A stretch of DNA of 64,000 nt from Silene latifolia (Eukaryota > Streptophyta > Magnoliopsida > Caryophyllales > Caryophyllaceae). How positions within the stretch are numbered: position 1 is the stretch's first letter; each line of letters opens with the position of its first letter. The position numbers and the translations under genes were made by a program. Below the pieces are notes generated by a model. The model was not told the origin of the DNA. It searched no databases and saw only the letters and a list, made by a program, of their open reading frames with translations. Below are positions 22,053 to 33,165 of the stretch, piece after piece. Location: assembly GCF_048544455.1 (NCBI RefSeq), contig NC_133534.1:221864292-221928291 (forward strand), given 5' to 3'.

Positions 22053-25000
22053 ATGTGGGCTGTTCGTCGAGCTTCTGCCTTTTCTCTCAGGTTTATTCTT
22101 TTCTCCATCTTCTCCCTTTCCATCTTTTCTTGTTATAATTCTTTCTCCTTTTTTTTTTTCCTTTTTGTTCAATCCAATAAATTCTTACATTTCTGTAACA
22201 AAAATTAAAGTCATTGTTTCATTTTTAGCCGAATGTTGGTAATCATTGGTAATTGTAATCTAAATCAGCAGAATTATGAAATATAGAATATAGAATTAAT
22301 GTCCGGTAGTGTGAATTTTAGGATAAAACCGGTTTTGTTTTGTCAATCAAGGATGCTGATGGGATTTGCACATAGGCTTGCTGACAATCAATAGTACCTT
22401 GCAAACCTTACGCGTCTATATGTGATTTGTTTGTGATATATTTTGCTTGATTTCCCTAATTCATGAATCTGTTGGTGATAAAAGTTATCAAAAACTGCGA
22501 ATGAAGAGGTCATAGGTTGTGGTGAGGAGGCGGTGATAGGTTATTTCAGTTTTTAACGAGAGTTAAGTATTGCGACTCTTATTGCGACATTTTTGTTGGA
22601 TTGATACATTAATTGAGATTACTGTCTGTATTAGAATAAGTTGATATTTAATTGAAGGTTGGCATGTCTTTTCTGTATCACATTTAACTAATGGTGTATT
22701 ATTTTCATTGTACTTTTAGAGCTCCAGGTTTGAAGATAGCAGCTTTTCGAGCCTGTGCTGGACATGGACCAGTCAGCATTCTTAAAGAAGACAAGTCAAG
22801 TCCCTCTGAGCTTCATTTGTTCAAAACTGATAGATCAGTTACATCTAGGTCATGCAATTGCACAGTAACTGTACCCAGACTATTCTCAGTCGGTTGTCGA
22901 TGTCTTTCTTCTCAAGCAGGCGCTAACAGTAGTGGAGAGGAAAATGATGATTTGGAAGACGGGTTTTCTGAGCTAGAAGCCCCGGAAACTTCTGAAACAA
23001 CCGAGGCGAAAGTTGTAGATGGTGATAGTTCTGCTGACTCTGCATCTGATTCTGAGTCTGACTTATCTAGTCTTGACGATGTGAGTTTGGAAGAGACACT
23101 GGAAACTGATCTACTTGGAGAAACAGAGGAGGATGCGGGCAAGGCAGCATCAAAGAAGAAATATACACCCTCACCTCTCTTAAAGTTAATTTTGGAAGAG
23201 TCGGGTCCATCTATTTCTGGTGCTCTCGACAAGTATTTTGAGGACAAGGAGTTTAGTCGCCCTGAACTATATAAAGTTTTTCTGAACCTTCGTCGACGCA
23301 AGCTATTTGGGAAGGCATTGCAGGTGTGTTTTTGCATGATCAGTATACTCTCTTGTGCTCTGTAGATGAGTCTGTAGCTATGCCATGATTTTTGTGCTCA
23401 GATTATCTTCGTTACTGTTTGACAGTCATAGTTATTTTCCTTTTTCTATACCAGTTGGGCTTCTTACGTAGAAGTGATGATAATTGGTATATTTCTCTTG
23501 CAAGTTTTAGATGAATCTTACCTTGTGAAGGGGTGCTCTTAAATAGCTGAGCTGCCCTTGCAAAGTTATAATGATCTATCAAAATGCTGTTGGGTTTTTG
23601 TATCGCCGTTCAACAGAGCGATCAAATAGTGGGTACAACTTCAATTAACCTATTTAATTCCAAGGGCATTGAATTTCGACCACAAACTTCAATTTGCCGT
23701 TATTATATAATTTGGATTTACAATGATGCTTTTAATTAAATGTTGCTAATCTTAACAAGCAGCAAAATATTACCTTTGTTGAGTTGTATTAGTTGTGTCT
23801 CAACCTGCAATGATTGAGAGGCTTGTTGTTAAATCTACTTTCTTGACAAACTGGGGTTTTGCCTTGTTTCGACTCTGTATAGCTGTTGGATGTATTGAAT
23901 TTGAGGAACAAAGGAATTTTTCTTCTGCTTGTATTTCAAATGCATATTATCCACGACATATTACTCAGCAGAATCTTTTGTTTCACAGCTGTCAGAATGG
24001 TTCGAGAAGAGAGAGGATTCTGATTTTTCGGAGCGAGACTATGCATCCAGGGTTGATCTGATTGCAAAGGTACGCGGGCTCCAGAAAGCAGAGAGCTATG
24101 TTGACAGTATACCCAAATCCTTCAGAGAGGAGGTGGTCTACAGAACTTTGCTAGCAAACTTTGTGTCGGCAACACTCGTGGATAAAGCTGAAAAACTCTT
24201 CAATAAAATGAAGGATCTAGATTTCCCGGTAACGGTTTTCACTTGCAACCAGATGCTACTTCTCTACAAGAGAAGCGATAGAAGAAAAATTGCTGATGTG
24301 CTTTTAATGATGGAGAAAGAGAATCTTAAGCCTTCTGTGTTTACTTACCAAGTGTTGATTGACACGAAAGGCCAGTCAGGTGATATCCATGGCATGGAGC
24401 AAGTTGTTGAGACCATGAAGGCCGAAGGCGTAGAACCTGACATCCGCTTTCAAGCCGTTTTGGCTAGACACTATGCTTCAGCCGGACACAAAGAAAAGGC
24501 CGAGGACGTTCTAAAAGAGATGGAAGGGACGGACTTGAAGAACAACCCCTTTATCTGCCCTATTGTCCTCCCTATCTATGCAAAGCTTGGGAATGCTGAG
24601 CAAGTAGAAAGAATCTGGAAGTTTTCCGAGTCAAGCCCCCGACAAGCAAATTTCTTTGCTGCTATTGATGCCTACGGAAAGCTTAAGAACATCAAACAGG
24701 CGGAAGCCATCTTTGAGAAAATGATAAAAACATACAAGAAGCTCACCAGTAGGCACTATACTATAATGCTACAAGTTTATGCAGAAAACAAAATGCTAAG
24801 CAAAGCAAAGGAGTTACTTCAACGCATGACAGATGCCGGTTGTCCTATTGGACCAACGGCTTGGGATTCGCTGGTCAAGCTCTATGTTGATATAGGGGAA
24901 ATTGAGAAAGCCGACTCGGTATTACAAAAAGCCGTTCAACATAACCCGAAACTCAGGCCAATGTTTAGTACCTATATGACCATTTTAGACCAGTATTCTA

Positions 25001-25239
25001 AAAGGGGTGATGTTCATAATGCCGAGAAAATTTTCCAAAGGTTGAGACAAGCGGGTTATATTGCCCGTGCTAAACCGTTCCATGCTCTTCTCCAAACATA
25101 CATAAATGCCAAAGTTCCAGCTTATGGGATAAGGGAGAGAATGAAGGCTGATAATTTGTTCCCGAACAAAGGTTTGGCTGCCCAATTGGCTCTTGTGGAC
25201 GCGTTTAGGAAGACGACTGTGTCGGAGTTACTAGAGTGA
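22053..25239 (+). CDS. P-class pentatricopeptide repeat protein, mitochondrial type (At1g80270-like)
   Basis: Three exons: 22053-22090, 22720-23323 and 23989-25239, with GT-AG introns of 629 and 665 bp. Spliced length is 1893 nt, or 630 residues. The start MWAVRRASAFSLR gives a basic, Ser/Ala-rich N-terminus fitting a mitochondrial presequence. An acidic Ser/Asp/Glu-rich linker follows (about residues 75-165). The C-terminal two thirds is an array of roughly ten 35-residue PPR helices (for example VFTCNQMLLLYKRS and RHYTIMLQVYAENK). The layout resembles the Arabidopsis At1g80270/PPR596 family, P-class proteins linked to mitochondrial RNA processing and partial editing; that assignment is from memory of the family. 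The gene is intact and is the only ordinary host gene in the window. No DYW editing domain is present. Confidence 0.88.
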
Positions 25240-26154
25240 AGAGTTCGCTTGTTTGACGACCGAGAAATAAGGAATGCTTCGAACTAGGTAACTATGTTTT
25301 AGGTTTTTGTTTTCGTTTAACGACCTTATGGAGTTTAGATTGGTCAAAGGATAAATTCTTGCGGTTGCTGAGGCATAAGCAAACGTTTATGTTTTTATTT
25401 TTATTACTACTACGTATCATTTATGGTTTGTTTTTGCTTGTTACTGGAATTTAAGGTATATCCCGCTCGCTGAAGTGGCTATTAGAAATAGAACTTTTTG
25501 TCGTCCAAAACTGGCAATTTATTGTTCTTGCACATTAGGAATTGATGATCATCTCTTGGGAGTTGCTTTTGCGTAACATCTAAGTTTGGTAATCCAAAAA
25601 TAATCCTAAATTCACATTATGGTTTCAAATTTCGGTCGAGATTTGCATATGGATCCTTTCAACGCAAAATTGCAGGAAGCAGGATCAAAATATATCGATA
25701 TCACACCCCCAGAAATTACTATTTTACCCTTTTCCTCAAATTTCCCATATTTTTGTGAGCCAGCAATAATGTCTTGTTGGAGATTGGCGTGTTCGTCACG
25801 AGCTGAAGCACAACCCGGTGTAGCAAGGAATTTTTGGTGGCCTTATGGTGGTGTGTTAGTGTGTAGACTGTAGAGGCTTTTTTATTTTTTATTATTTTTT
25901 TTAAGACAAACTGTAGAGGCTTGGTTATAAGTGTAACTTATGAGGTTTGTGGAGAAGGCACCAGGATAATAGTGAAGCAGTAGTAATTACTCCTAGTAAA
26001 TAATGAATTGATTTTTCAAATTGCTATTCAACTTTAACAACTTTTCCAAAAGTGTTTTTCAAATGTAGAAGCATTAAATTGGTACTTCTATTTTTATGGA
26101 CGCCAGTTTATGAAGAAGAAAGAGTAGGCGGTGAGCGAGCAAAACAACACAAAA
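25240..26154. other. 3' flank of the PPR gene and unassigned spacer
   Basis: The 3' flank contains A/T-rich sequence after the stop codon. Beyond about 25450 the sequence is non-coding; a short ORF at 25619-25873 has no recognisable domain and is not called. No transposon ends were seen. Confidence 0.45.
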
Positions 26155-26328
26155 TCTTATTGAAGACGGCACGTATCCGTCACTTTGGAGTGACGGATAC
26201 CATTTCCTCTCACAAATGACCCAAATAGAGGTGAGAGGGAAGCACATGTGGGTGCCCTCACCTTGTCCCCCCTATCCGTTTTGTGAGTGGTATTACCCGT
26301 CACTTGCTCCGACCCGTCTTCAGCAAGA
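26155..26328. mobile_element. Possible small TIR element (GAAGACGG termini)
   Basis: The left side reads TCTTATTGAAGACGG and the right side reads CCGTCTTCAGCAAGA, an imperfect inverted repeat about 170 bp apart. The interior has inverted ATCCGTCAC/GTGACGGAT arms. No convincing target duplication was found, so the class is uncertain; it might be a Mutator-type MITE. Confidence 0.45.
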
Positions 26329-26419
26329 CTAACTGGCAAAACAAAAGGAGCATGAACTTGAAAAAGCCTTGCTGCGGCAGCGTCATTATGATTCCCTAGG
26401 TACGGACATGTAACCCCCA

Positions 26420-26560
26420 CGTCCCTGCATGGGTTCAGACGTGGATTATCCATGTCTGAATCCAGGCGGGAACGTGGTGGTTCCATTTTCATACCTCGGG
26501 TTGGATGTGGTGACTCCATGCCTGATCCCAGGGTCGGACGTCGGTGGTTCCACGTCTGGT
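26420..26560. repeat. Degenerate GC-rich tandem repeat
   Basis: A loosely repeated unit of about 50 bp (GTGGTTCCA / GGTGACTCCATG / GGTGGTTCCACG, with TGAATCCAGG, TGATCCCAGG between) spans this segment. It translates on the plus strand as GSDV-x-PCL-x-PG-like repeats without any family match I know. It may be a decayed minisatellite. Confidence 0.35.
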
Positions 26561-26890
26561 GCTGTCTTCGGTGAAGATGGTGGCCTCTCCGTCCAGTTCT
26601 TTAAATGTCAGTTTGACTTCGAGGATTAGATTATTAAGTGAATGTGATTAATCATTAGTGGTTTATGTGATTGTCAATGCAAGTTCTAGCAAGTGGCTAA
26701 TCATCCCGACTAAACTAAAATAATAAGAAATTCTCAATGTTTTCCCGCCTAATTGATTGACATAGTGGTGGGTCATGCTAAAATTATAATAATTGCTATT
26801 GATTGACTAACAAAATAAAGTGGGACACATGTTATTCTATACAAGTTTATTCAAGTCAATTGATACAATCTTCTACACTACATTCTTAAA

Positions 26891-26963
26891 CCGGATTCGT
26901 TTATATCGACGACGTTTTAGTAAACGTCGACGACGTTTTTCATAAAAAAGACGATGAATGCCC
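26891..26963 (+). repeat. MULE left terminal inverted repeat
   Basis: Runs from CCGGATTCG to GAATGCCC and matches the reverse complement of 33166-33238 except near the outer eight bases and a few internal positions (AAACGTCG versus AAATATCG). Confidence 0.85.
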
Positions 26964-26976
26964 CTACTATCTCACA

Positions 26977-27515
26977 TAGAGGTGGCAATTATTGACACGA
27001 CCCGAAAACACGACACGAACCCGACACGAAGTTAGCGGGTTAGGGTCAAGACGTTGTGACCCATTTAAGTAATTGGGTTGACACGAACACGACACGAAAC
27101 TTAAATGGGTCGGGTTAGGGTTGAGCTCTTTTGACACGAACCCGACACGAATAACCTGCTTATTTAAAAGTGTCAATAATCCAACCAAACAACTTAAAAG
27201 TAAGTATTTTCATTCCTCGGTTGTGGGATAATAGGCTTATAAAGTTTGGTTTATTTTATTAGTTTATTGGGTTAAACGGGTTAAGTGGGTTAAAAATGAT
27301 CCGCTAAAAGATAAATGGGTTAAACATGATCTGCTAAAAGATAAATGGGTTAAACAAGTCGGGTTGGGTTATAGAAAAATTAAATGGGTTGGGTTAGGGT
27401 TGAGACAAATGACCCGTTTATGTAATTGGGTCGGGTTAGGGTTGGGGTAGTGGTGACCCGTTTAAAGTTGACACGAACACGAACACGACACGACCTGATC
27501 TGTTTGCCAGGTCTA
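26977..27515. mobile_element. hAT-like MITE nested in the MULE
   Basis: Begins TAGAGGTGGCAA and ends TTGCCAGGTCTA, short imperfect inverted termini of hAT type. Flanks read ATCTCACA (26969-26976) and ATCTCACT (27516-27523), an 8-bp duplication with one mismatch. The interior is made of repeated GACACGAACACGACACG and GGGTCGGGTTAGGGTT motifs in opposite orientations. It is non-coding. Confidence 0.7.
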
Positions 27516-28054
27516 ATCTCACTAACCTTTCACCAATTCTCTCTTTATTCTCTCTAACTCAAAACAACTAAAAATCAACCTTCCACCAACACCACTACCA
27601 CACCCCCGCGGCTGCAACCACCACACCACTGCTACCACCACGGCCCTGCCGCCGACACCACCCCCTGCCGCCGACACCACCCCCTGCCGCCGCTGCTACA
27701 TAGAAAGGTAAGTGGCGTTTTTTTTTTTTTGGTTAAATTAGTTTAGAAAATTGAAAGTAATTGAATTAAACTATGAAATTAAATAGTTTTCTTTCCTTTA
27801 TTGTTTTTGTTAATCGATTAAATTGATTGGGTTTTGTTTTAGAATTGAAATTAGGTTATGTGTTAGGTTTTTATTAAAATTAATTGAATTAGTTTAGAAA
27901 TTGATAGTTTTTCTATTAAAATTCATGTTAATTAGTTGTTATTATGTAAATTCATGGCCAAACTATGTTGTTTGCGAAATATAGTTGATTGGGATTGATT
28001 TTTGAGTCGAAATTTGTTGTTGTTAATCGGATTGGGAGTGAATTTGTTGCGTTT

Positions 28055-28390
28055 TGTGGTCGAAACCACGGCCAAACGTGGGAAATGGGCGTTTGGGCCG
28101 TGGTGAAACGTTGCATTCCAACGTTTAAGGGCAGAGCAACGTGGGATTTGGAGGTTTGGCCGCGGTCAAACGTTTAATTCTCACGTTTGACCGTGGTCAA
28201 ACGTTGGAAAAAATTGTTTGGCCGTGGTCAAACATCCATTTTCGTTGTTTGGCCGCGGTTAAAAAAAAAAAAAAAATGTTTGCCCGCGGTAAAAAAAAAA
28301 AAAAAATGTTTAGCCACCGTCAACTAAGGGATTTTTTTGTTCAACCGCGGTCAAAAAAAAAAAAAAAATGTTTGTCCGCGGTAAATTAAT
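28055..28390 (+). repeat. MULE subterminal array, GGCCGTGGTCAAACG units
   Basis: About eight loosely spaced copies of GGCCGCGGT(C/A)AAACG-like units, several followed by poly-A runs of 15-17 bases. The mirror-image array is at 32545-32890. The array lies in the probable 5' UTR intron of the PMD gene: donor GTAAGT at 27708 and acceptor AG at 28500-28501 right before its ATG. Confidence 0.7.
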
Positions 28391-28501
28391 TTTTTTTTTT
28401 AAAAAACCGTGTTTTATGCTATTATTTGCCGATTTTTGTTACTTTATATGATATTTAGTCGATTAACGTGTTTTCTAACAACTTCCAATTTCCTAATGCA
28501 G

Positions 28502-30395
28502 ATGGCGGATCGAAATGAGAGAGGAAAGGCAATCATGAATGCTCGGCTCCGCCTAACATACACGCCGTCATGCTGGGCGTTATGTTACGGCTCAAGCGTC
28601 GTTTGCGAGTTAAGCGAGCCCAAGCAGCCACCCCCACTTCGAGAGACGTCCGGTATGGTTATGATGCCTACTCCCGGTCACGTCGTTAGCGAGTCGGAGG
28701 AGGCGAGGTCTCGGGAGGTTCTTTGGTAGTTACAAAGCATGATAGAGATGATGAGCCGTCGGATGACGGTTACGGGGAGGAGGAGGAGGAGGAATTTGGA
28801 GAGTATGTGGTCCAACCGAACGGCACCGCCGAGAGTGTTGAGTCTGAAGTTGGGCCGGGATAGTAGAGGACGTTATTCGAGTGTTAGAGAGTCCTCTAGC
28901 ACCGATAGGTCGAGGAGGCCGAGTAGGGATAGTTCTTGGGTCCTGAGAGAGCCCGTTCCTGGTGGTCCTAGGAACATTAGCACCCTACGGAGTTTTGGTG
29001 GTCACGTTGCGTTCAACAGTTGGTCGGACCCTAACCCGGAGAATATGAGGTCGTGGATCAAGATCTACGAGAGGCCGAAAGCTGCGAGGGAGATTAGGCA
29101 CATGGTTCTCACTGAGGGTGTTGCAGCTAGGGTAGAGGCGAGCGGGCTTGGGGTTTTGAAGGGGTGTTTTACCACCGGTTTAGATGATAACCTCCTTAGT
29201 GCTTTTATCGAGAGGTGGCACCGGATACTAACACTTTCCATATGCCTTTTGGAGAGATTAGTATCATGCTCCATGATGTCCAAAGATATATTCTTGGGAT
29301 ACTGTTAGTGGTGATCGGGTTCTTGTGGCCGGTTCGGGCGAGGATGATGACAGTGGTTTGCGGGGCAAGATTGCGAGGTTTTATGGAGTTCCTGAGTCCG
29401 ATGTTGTACCACCGCTCTACAAGAATGGCGGTTTACTAACATCGGAGTTGAGTCGTGTTGTTTACCTAGGGAACGAGCATGACTCGTTACGGGCTTACCT
29501 CTTGATGTTACTGGGTCACACTCTTTTCATGGATAAGAGTGGTGATAGGGTGTCCGCTCAGTTGTTGCCCTTGTTTGATAGTCTTGAGCGGGTTGGTTCA
29601 TATGCTTGGGGTGCGGCTTGTTTGGCTTACTTGTACCGACAGCTAGGGATAGCATCGTGCCGAGATAGTTTGGGTGTTAGTGGGTGTCTACCGTTACTCC
29701 AGGCGTGGATATACGAGTACTTTCCCAGGTTCCGACCCGGTGCTGGATTCTGTTTTGAGGGTCGTCCTCTTGTTGAGGGTTGGGCCATCTTGCCTCGGAG
29801 TAAGGGCGATTCTCATACTTTTCAGTTGTATCGTCATAGTTTGGACGATCTTACGGCAGAGCATGTCCGATGGTTGCCTTACGGGAACCGTCCTCAGGGA
29901 GCTTGCAGAGTATCGCTTTACTCGGGTTTTATCAGACATCTTGATATAGTAGAGCCGTACCAGGCGGATCGATGCATGCGTCAGTTTGGGTACCGTCAGG
30001 ATGTCCCGGCCTCGATGCCTATTGCGGTGAAGGAGTCTCGGCCCGCGAACGGGACTTACAGGCTGGATTTCGGGCAAGACCCCGATAGGACATGGATGTC
30101 CGAGATATCCATCATACACCTCCGACACCTGTCAAAGAAGGCATATATGCCTTTCGAGTGTACTAAGGGATACATGGCTTGGTATGTAGAGCATTCACAC
30201 CCCTACTTTTATCCCCCCTCACACCGCGTCCATTTTCGGCCTGTCGAGTTTCATGAGGAGCCGGAAGTCGCTCTAGCTGTTAGTCGTAAGTTGAAGACGG
30301 TCTTCCAGCAAGATGATGAGGAGACCGAGAGAGAGACTCTAGAGGATTTGTTTGAGGGGATGCGTCCTTACTATGCAGACGTGTATGATGACTAG
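28502..30395 (+). pseudogene. MULE-borne plant mobile domain gene (PMD3), frameshifted
   Basis: The ATG at 28502 follows a splice acceptor and starts MADRNERGKAIMNARLR. An acidic linker (GYGEEEEEEFGEYV in another frame near 28770) shows the frame has shifted more than once. The PMD signature TNTFHMPFGEISIMLHDV is at about 29225-29280, out of frame with the preceding FIERWH. Another shift near 29300 leads to the long final frame, 29325-30395. This frame has the MAIN/MAIL1-like core: YLLMLLGHTLFMDKSG, AWGAACLAYLYRQLG, LLQAWIYEYFPRF, and ends YYADVYDD. It is larger and more distant from PMD1/PMD2 than they are from each other. PMD genes riding on Mutator-type elements are known; this copy is inactive. 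Confidence 0.8.
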
Positions 30396-30680
30396 TTTCT
30401 TTTCATTTTCTTATGTTTTTCTATTTCGTTGGATTATGTATGTTTGGATGATGTTTGTATGGTTTTTTTAGTATCTTTGTATGGATAATTTTTATGTTTT
30501 ATTTTTATTATTGTTTGGAGACGGTATTTAAGTAAATGCAACGATATTTAATTAAATGACTTTAAACATAATTTAATTAAAACATTCATTAATTGAAATA
30601 CAAGGACATTACATAAAGCACTTAAAATATGATTAAAACATAAACCACTTAAAACATAAATTCAAAACTAACAACAACAC

Positions 30681-30810
30681 CCCATTCCCTAAACCCTAAA
30701 CCCCATACCCTAAACCCTAAACCCCATACCCTAAACCCTAAACCCCATACCCTAAACCTCATACCCTAAACCCTAAACCCCATACCCTAAACCCCAAACC
30801 ATAAACCATA
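30681..30810. repeat. Interstitial telomere-like repeats
   Basis: A run of CCCTAAA units, the plant telomere repeat, mixed with a CCCCATA variant gives a roughly 24-bp higher-order unit repeated about five times. It sits between the convergent PMD gene and the small minus-strand gene inside the MULE. Confidence 0.8.
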
Positions 30811-30855
30811 AACGATTATTACTTAAAACATAACATAAATAAATAACTATCGAAC

Positions 30856-31337
30856 TTAATTATCTTCCGATGATGAAGACGACGATTCCGTATCTTCTTC
30901 ATGGTCATGAACCTCAATTTCTTCAGGTTGGGTAGACATATATTGAGTCAACAAATCATTCAAGTAGAGATAAAGAATTCCTTGGCCCGAAGACTCTACC
31001 AAAGACATAAGTCCGATAGTCTTGGGTAATCGATCACGGTGAGAATGCGCTCAAAATATGTTAAGATGTCACTTTTTAACCTACGAAACTCCCACATCTT
31101 CTCGGTTAATGCTTCATCAGAGACAACCTCATCTGTAATTCTTTGGAGTTAGCACATCTTCTCGGTTTCCTTGTAAAATTATACAAAGGCTACCAATTGG
31201 AGGCTCTTCAAGCATGTGCCATACAAAGGCACGGGAACCACCGATTCAAGACGCTCAATTAGAATTGGTAAATTTTGAACAATTAGGTCGATTCTTATTT
31301 GATAAACTCTGGTTTTTTGTGCATTTGTGAGATCCAT
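30856..31337 (-). pseudogene. Third MULE gene: small protein with acidic-serine tail, decayed
   Basis: On the minus strand an ATG at 31337 starts MDLTNAQKTRVYQIRIDL and reads LPILIERLESVVPVPLYG. Two in-frame TAA codons follow within about 40 bases of each other, next to a short duplicated ACCGAGAAGATGTG. The same frame then continues DEALTEKMWEFRRLKSDILTY, and one frameshift later ends in EEDTESSSSSSEDN before TAA at 30858-30856. A TATA box (TATAAATA, 31425-31418) lies 81 bp upstream of the ATG. I do not recognise the family. The charged helix-like middle and acidic tail hint at a small nuclear or binding protein, but this is a guess. Confidence 0.55.
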
Positions 31338-31417
31338 TTTAGAATTGTATGTTGTGAATATAATTGGATGTTGTGATTAGAATTGGATGTTGTGATTGAA
31401 ATTGAAATAGAACGGCC

Positions 31418-31425
31418 TATTTATA
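31418..31425 (-). promoter_or_regulatory. TATA box of the third MULE gene
   Basis: TATAAATA on the minus strand in the context CTTATAAATAGG, 81 bp before the ATG at 31337. The 5' leader between them has three copies of CACAACAT-(C/A)-CAATT. Directly upstream is the AATTATAACGG tandem array. Confidence 0.55.
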
Positions 31426-31436
31426 AGCTAGTAATT

Positions 31437-31803
31437 GTAACGGCTATTTTTGAATTATAACGGTTATTTTGAATTATAACGGTAACATTTGAATTATAAC
31501 GGCTATTTTTGAATTATAACGGTTATTTTGAATTATAACGGTAACATTTGAATTATAACGGCTATTTTTGAATTATAACGGTTATTTTGAATTATAACGG
31601 TAACATTTGAATTATAACGGCTATTTTTGAATTATAACGGTTATTTTGAATTATAACGGTAACATTTGAATTATAACGGCTATTTTTGAATTATAACGGT
31701 TATTTTGAATTATAACGGTAACATTTGAATTATAACGGTTATTTTGAATTATAACGGTAACATTTGAATTATAACGGTAACATTTGAATTATAACGGTAA
31801 CTT
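31437..31803. repeat. Tandem array, about 59-bp unit built from three GAATTATAACGG subunits
   Basis: Roughly twenty GAATTATAACGG subunits occur in a regular three-part pattern (followed by CTATTTTT, TTATTTT, TAACATTT), giving a unit near 59 bp repeated about six times. It ends in several single subunits. It separates the FAR1-type gene from the TATA box of the third gene. Confidence 0.85.
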
Positions 31804-31813
31804 AATAGTTTTT

Positions 31814-33070
31814 TCAATGCGAACAACTACTAACTGAGATAACTGTCGCACTATCAGACACCTGACTTCTACGACGTGTTCTCGGAGTTTCTAACATGAA
31901 CGCTTGCCAAATCTCAATGTTATGTTGGTACAAAGTCTCTAGGTGAACGACACTGGGATCTCGGAAGGTCAACCAAGCGGGATCAAGTGGCGGCATAGGG
32001 AGACTCTCAAGGGGGCTGCTAGAATGCAACCGCATCCAATGGCTATGATGTAGGACAAACCACAAAATACCACACGGTAGTCGGCCTTCAACTCGGGTCT
32101 TCAATGGCACGAAATTTTGAACGGCACGAATACGAAACTTGCATGAACACTTCTGCGACCTCCTTGGCTTTTCAAGATCGTCCGTTTCTTTTGGTTTACC
32201 ATGTCTTTTACATCGAAAATAACTTGCCAACAACCCGTTCTTTTTCCTATTTTTAGCTCCGTTATTTGCTTTAACCAAAGCAAACCCATTCTCGAATGCG
32301 ATTTTCTGAGCCCAATTGAAAGCATCGTCACGCGTTTCGAAATCTTTATTAGTCTCGAACAACGGGTTGTAATCAATTGGATTCTCGCCAAAATCCTCCC
32401 ACGATTCCTGTTACAAGCAATAAGGACTATAGTAAGACAATAAAAAGGATTAATAAACAACATAAGTTGCGTAAAACGAAAGAAAAACATGTAAAAACGA
32501 GTAATTCATGCCTAAAACATTGAATTCCAACGAGACTCAATAAACGACCGCGGCAAAACATTACTTTTCATCGATCAACCGCGGACGAACAACGAAAACC
32601 ATTTTTAATCCGCGGCCAAACAATGAAAATCAACATTTGACCACGGCCAAACAACGAAATCCAACGTTTGACCACGGCCAAACATTGAATTCCAACGTTT
32701 GACCACGGCCAAACATTGAAATCCAACGTTGGACCATGGCCAAACGTTGAAATCCAACGTTGGACCATGGCCAAACGTTGAAATCCAATGTTGGACCATG
32801 GCCAAACGTTGGAAATCAATGTTTGGTCCGTGGCAAACGTTGGTTTCCAACGTTTGGACCGTGGTCTGAACGTTGGTTTCCAACTTTGGCCATGGTTCAT
32901 CTTTCGGGGGACATTTTTCAGATTACGCAACAAATTCTAACATTCGCTACTATTAAGTTAATACGTCAATTAATTCAACTATCGAATAGAATGAACGATG
33001 CGCAAAAAAAAATTGAAAAATTAAGCAAATGATTAAGTTGTTTACATACCGTTGAATCGAGATCCGACAT
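31814..33070 (-). CDS. FAR1-type DNA-binding domain protein of the MULE (partial or degraded)
   Basis: Exon 1 is probably 33070-33050 (ATG, MSDLDST) with donor GT at 33049. Exon 2 begins at 32407 after CAG and reads ESWEDFGENPIDYNPLFETNK. It then gives the FAR1/WRKY-GCM1-like segment: DDAFNWAQKIAFENGFALVKA, ASYFRCKRHGK, CSCKFRIRA, with the Cys/His zinc ligands, and a later LHHSHW in place of the usual HNH. The frame stops at 31814, far short of a full MULE transposase, so only the DNA-binding part is present. It would recognise the element ends or the subterminal arrays in an active relative. The 642-bp intron contains the 32545-32890 array. Confidence 0.65.
32545..32890 (-). repeat. MULE subterminal array, CCACGGCCAAACGTT units (mirror of 28055-28390)
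   Basis: About ten copies of a unit of 30-33 bp, (A)CCACGGCCAAACGTTGAAATCCAACGTT-like, lie head to tail; several copies carry CCATGG in place of CCACGG. It is inverted relative to 28055-28390, giving the element a symmetrical layout. Confidence 0.8.
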
Positions 33071-33165
33071 ATTGTTAATTGTTGTTGTTGTTGTTGTTGT
33101 TGTTGTTTTTTGTTTTTTATTTAGTTGAATTTGAGAGAATTTTTTTTAGAGAGATAAAGTCAAAA

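Noticed and set aside
25619..25873. Short plus-strand open frame after the PPR gene
   Set aside because: No domain, no splice or promoter context.
26429..26629. Plus-strand open frame with repeated GSDV-like residues
   Set aside because: Explained by a degenerate tandem repeat; no start context or homologue.
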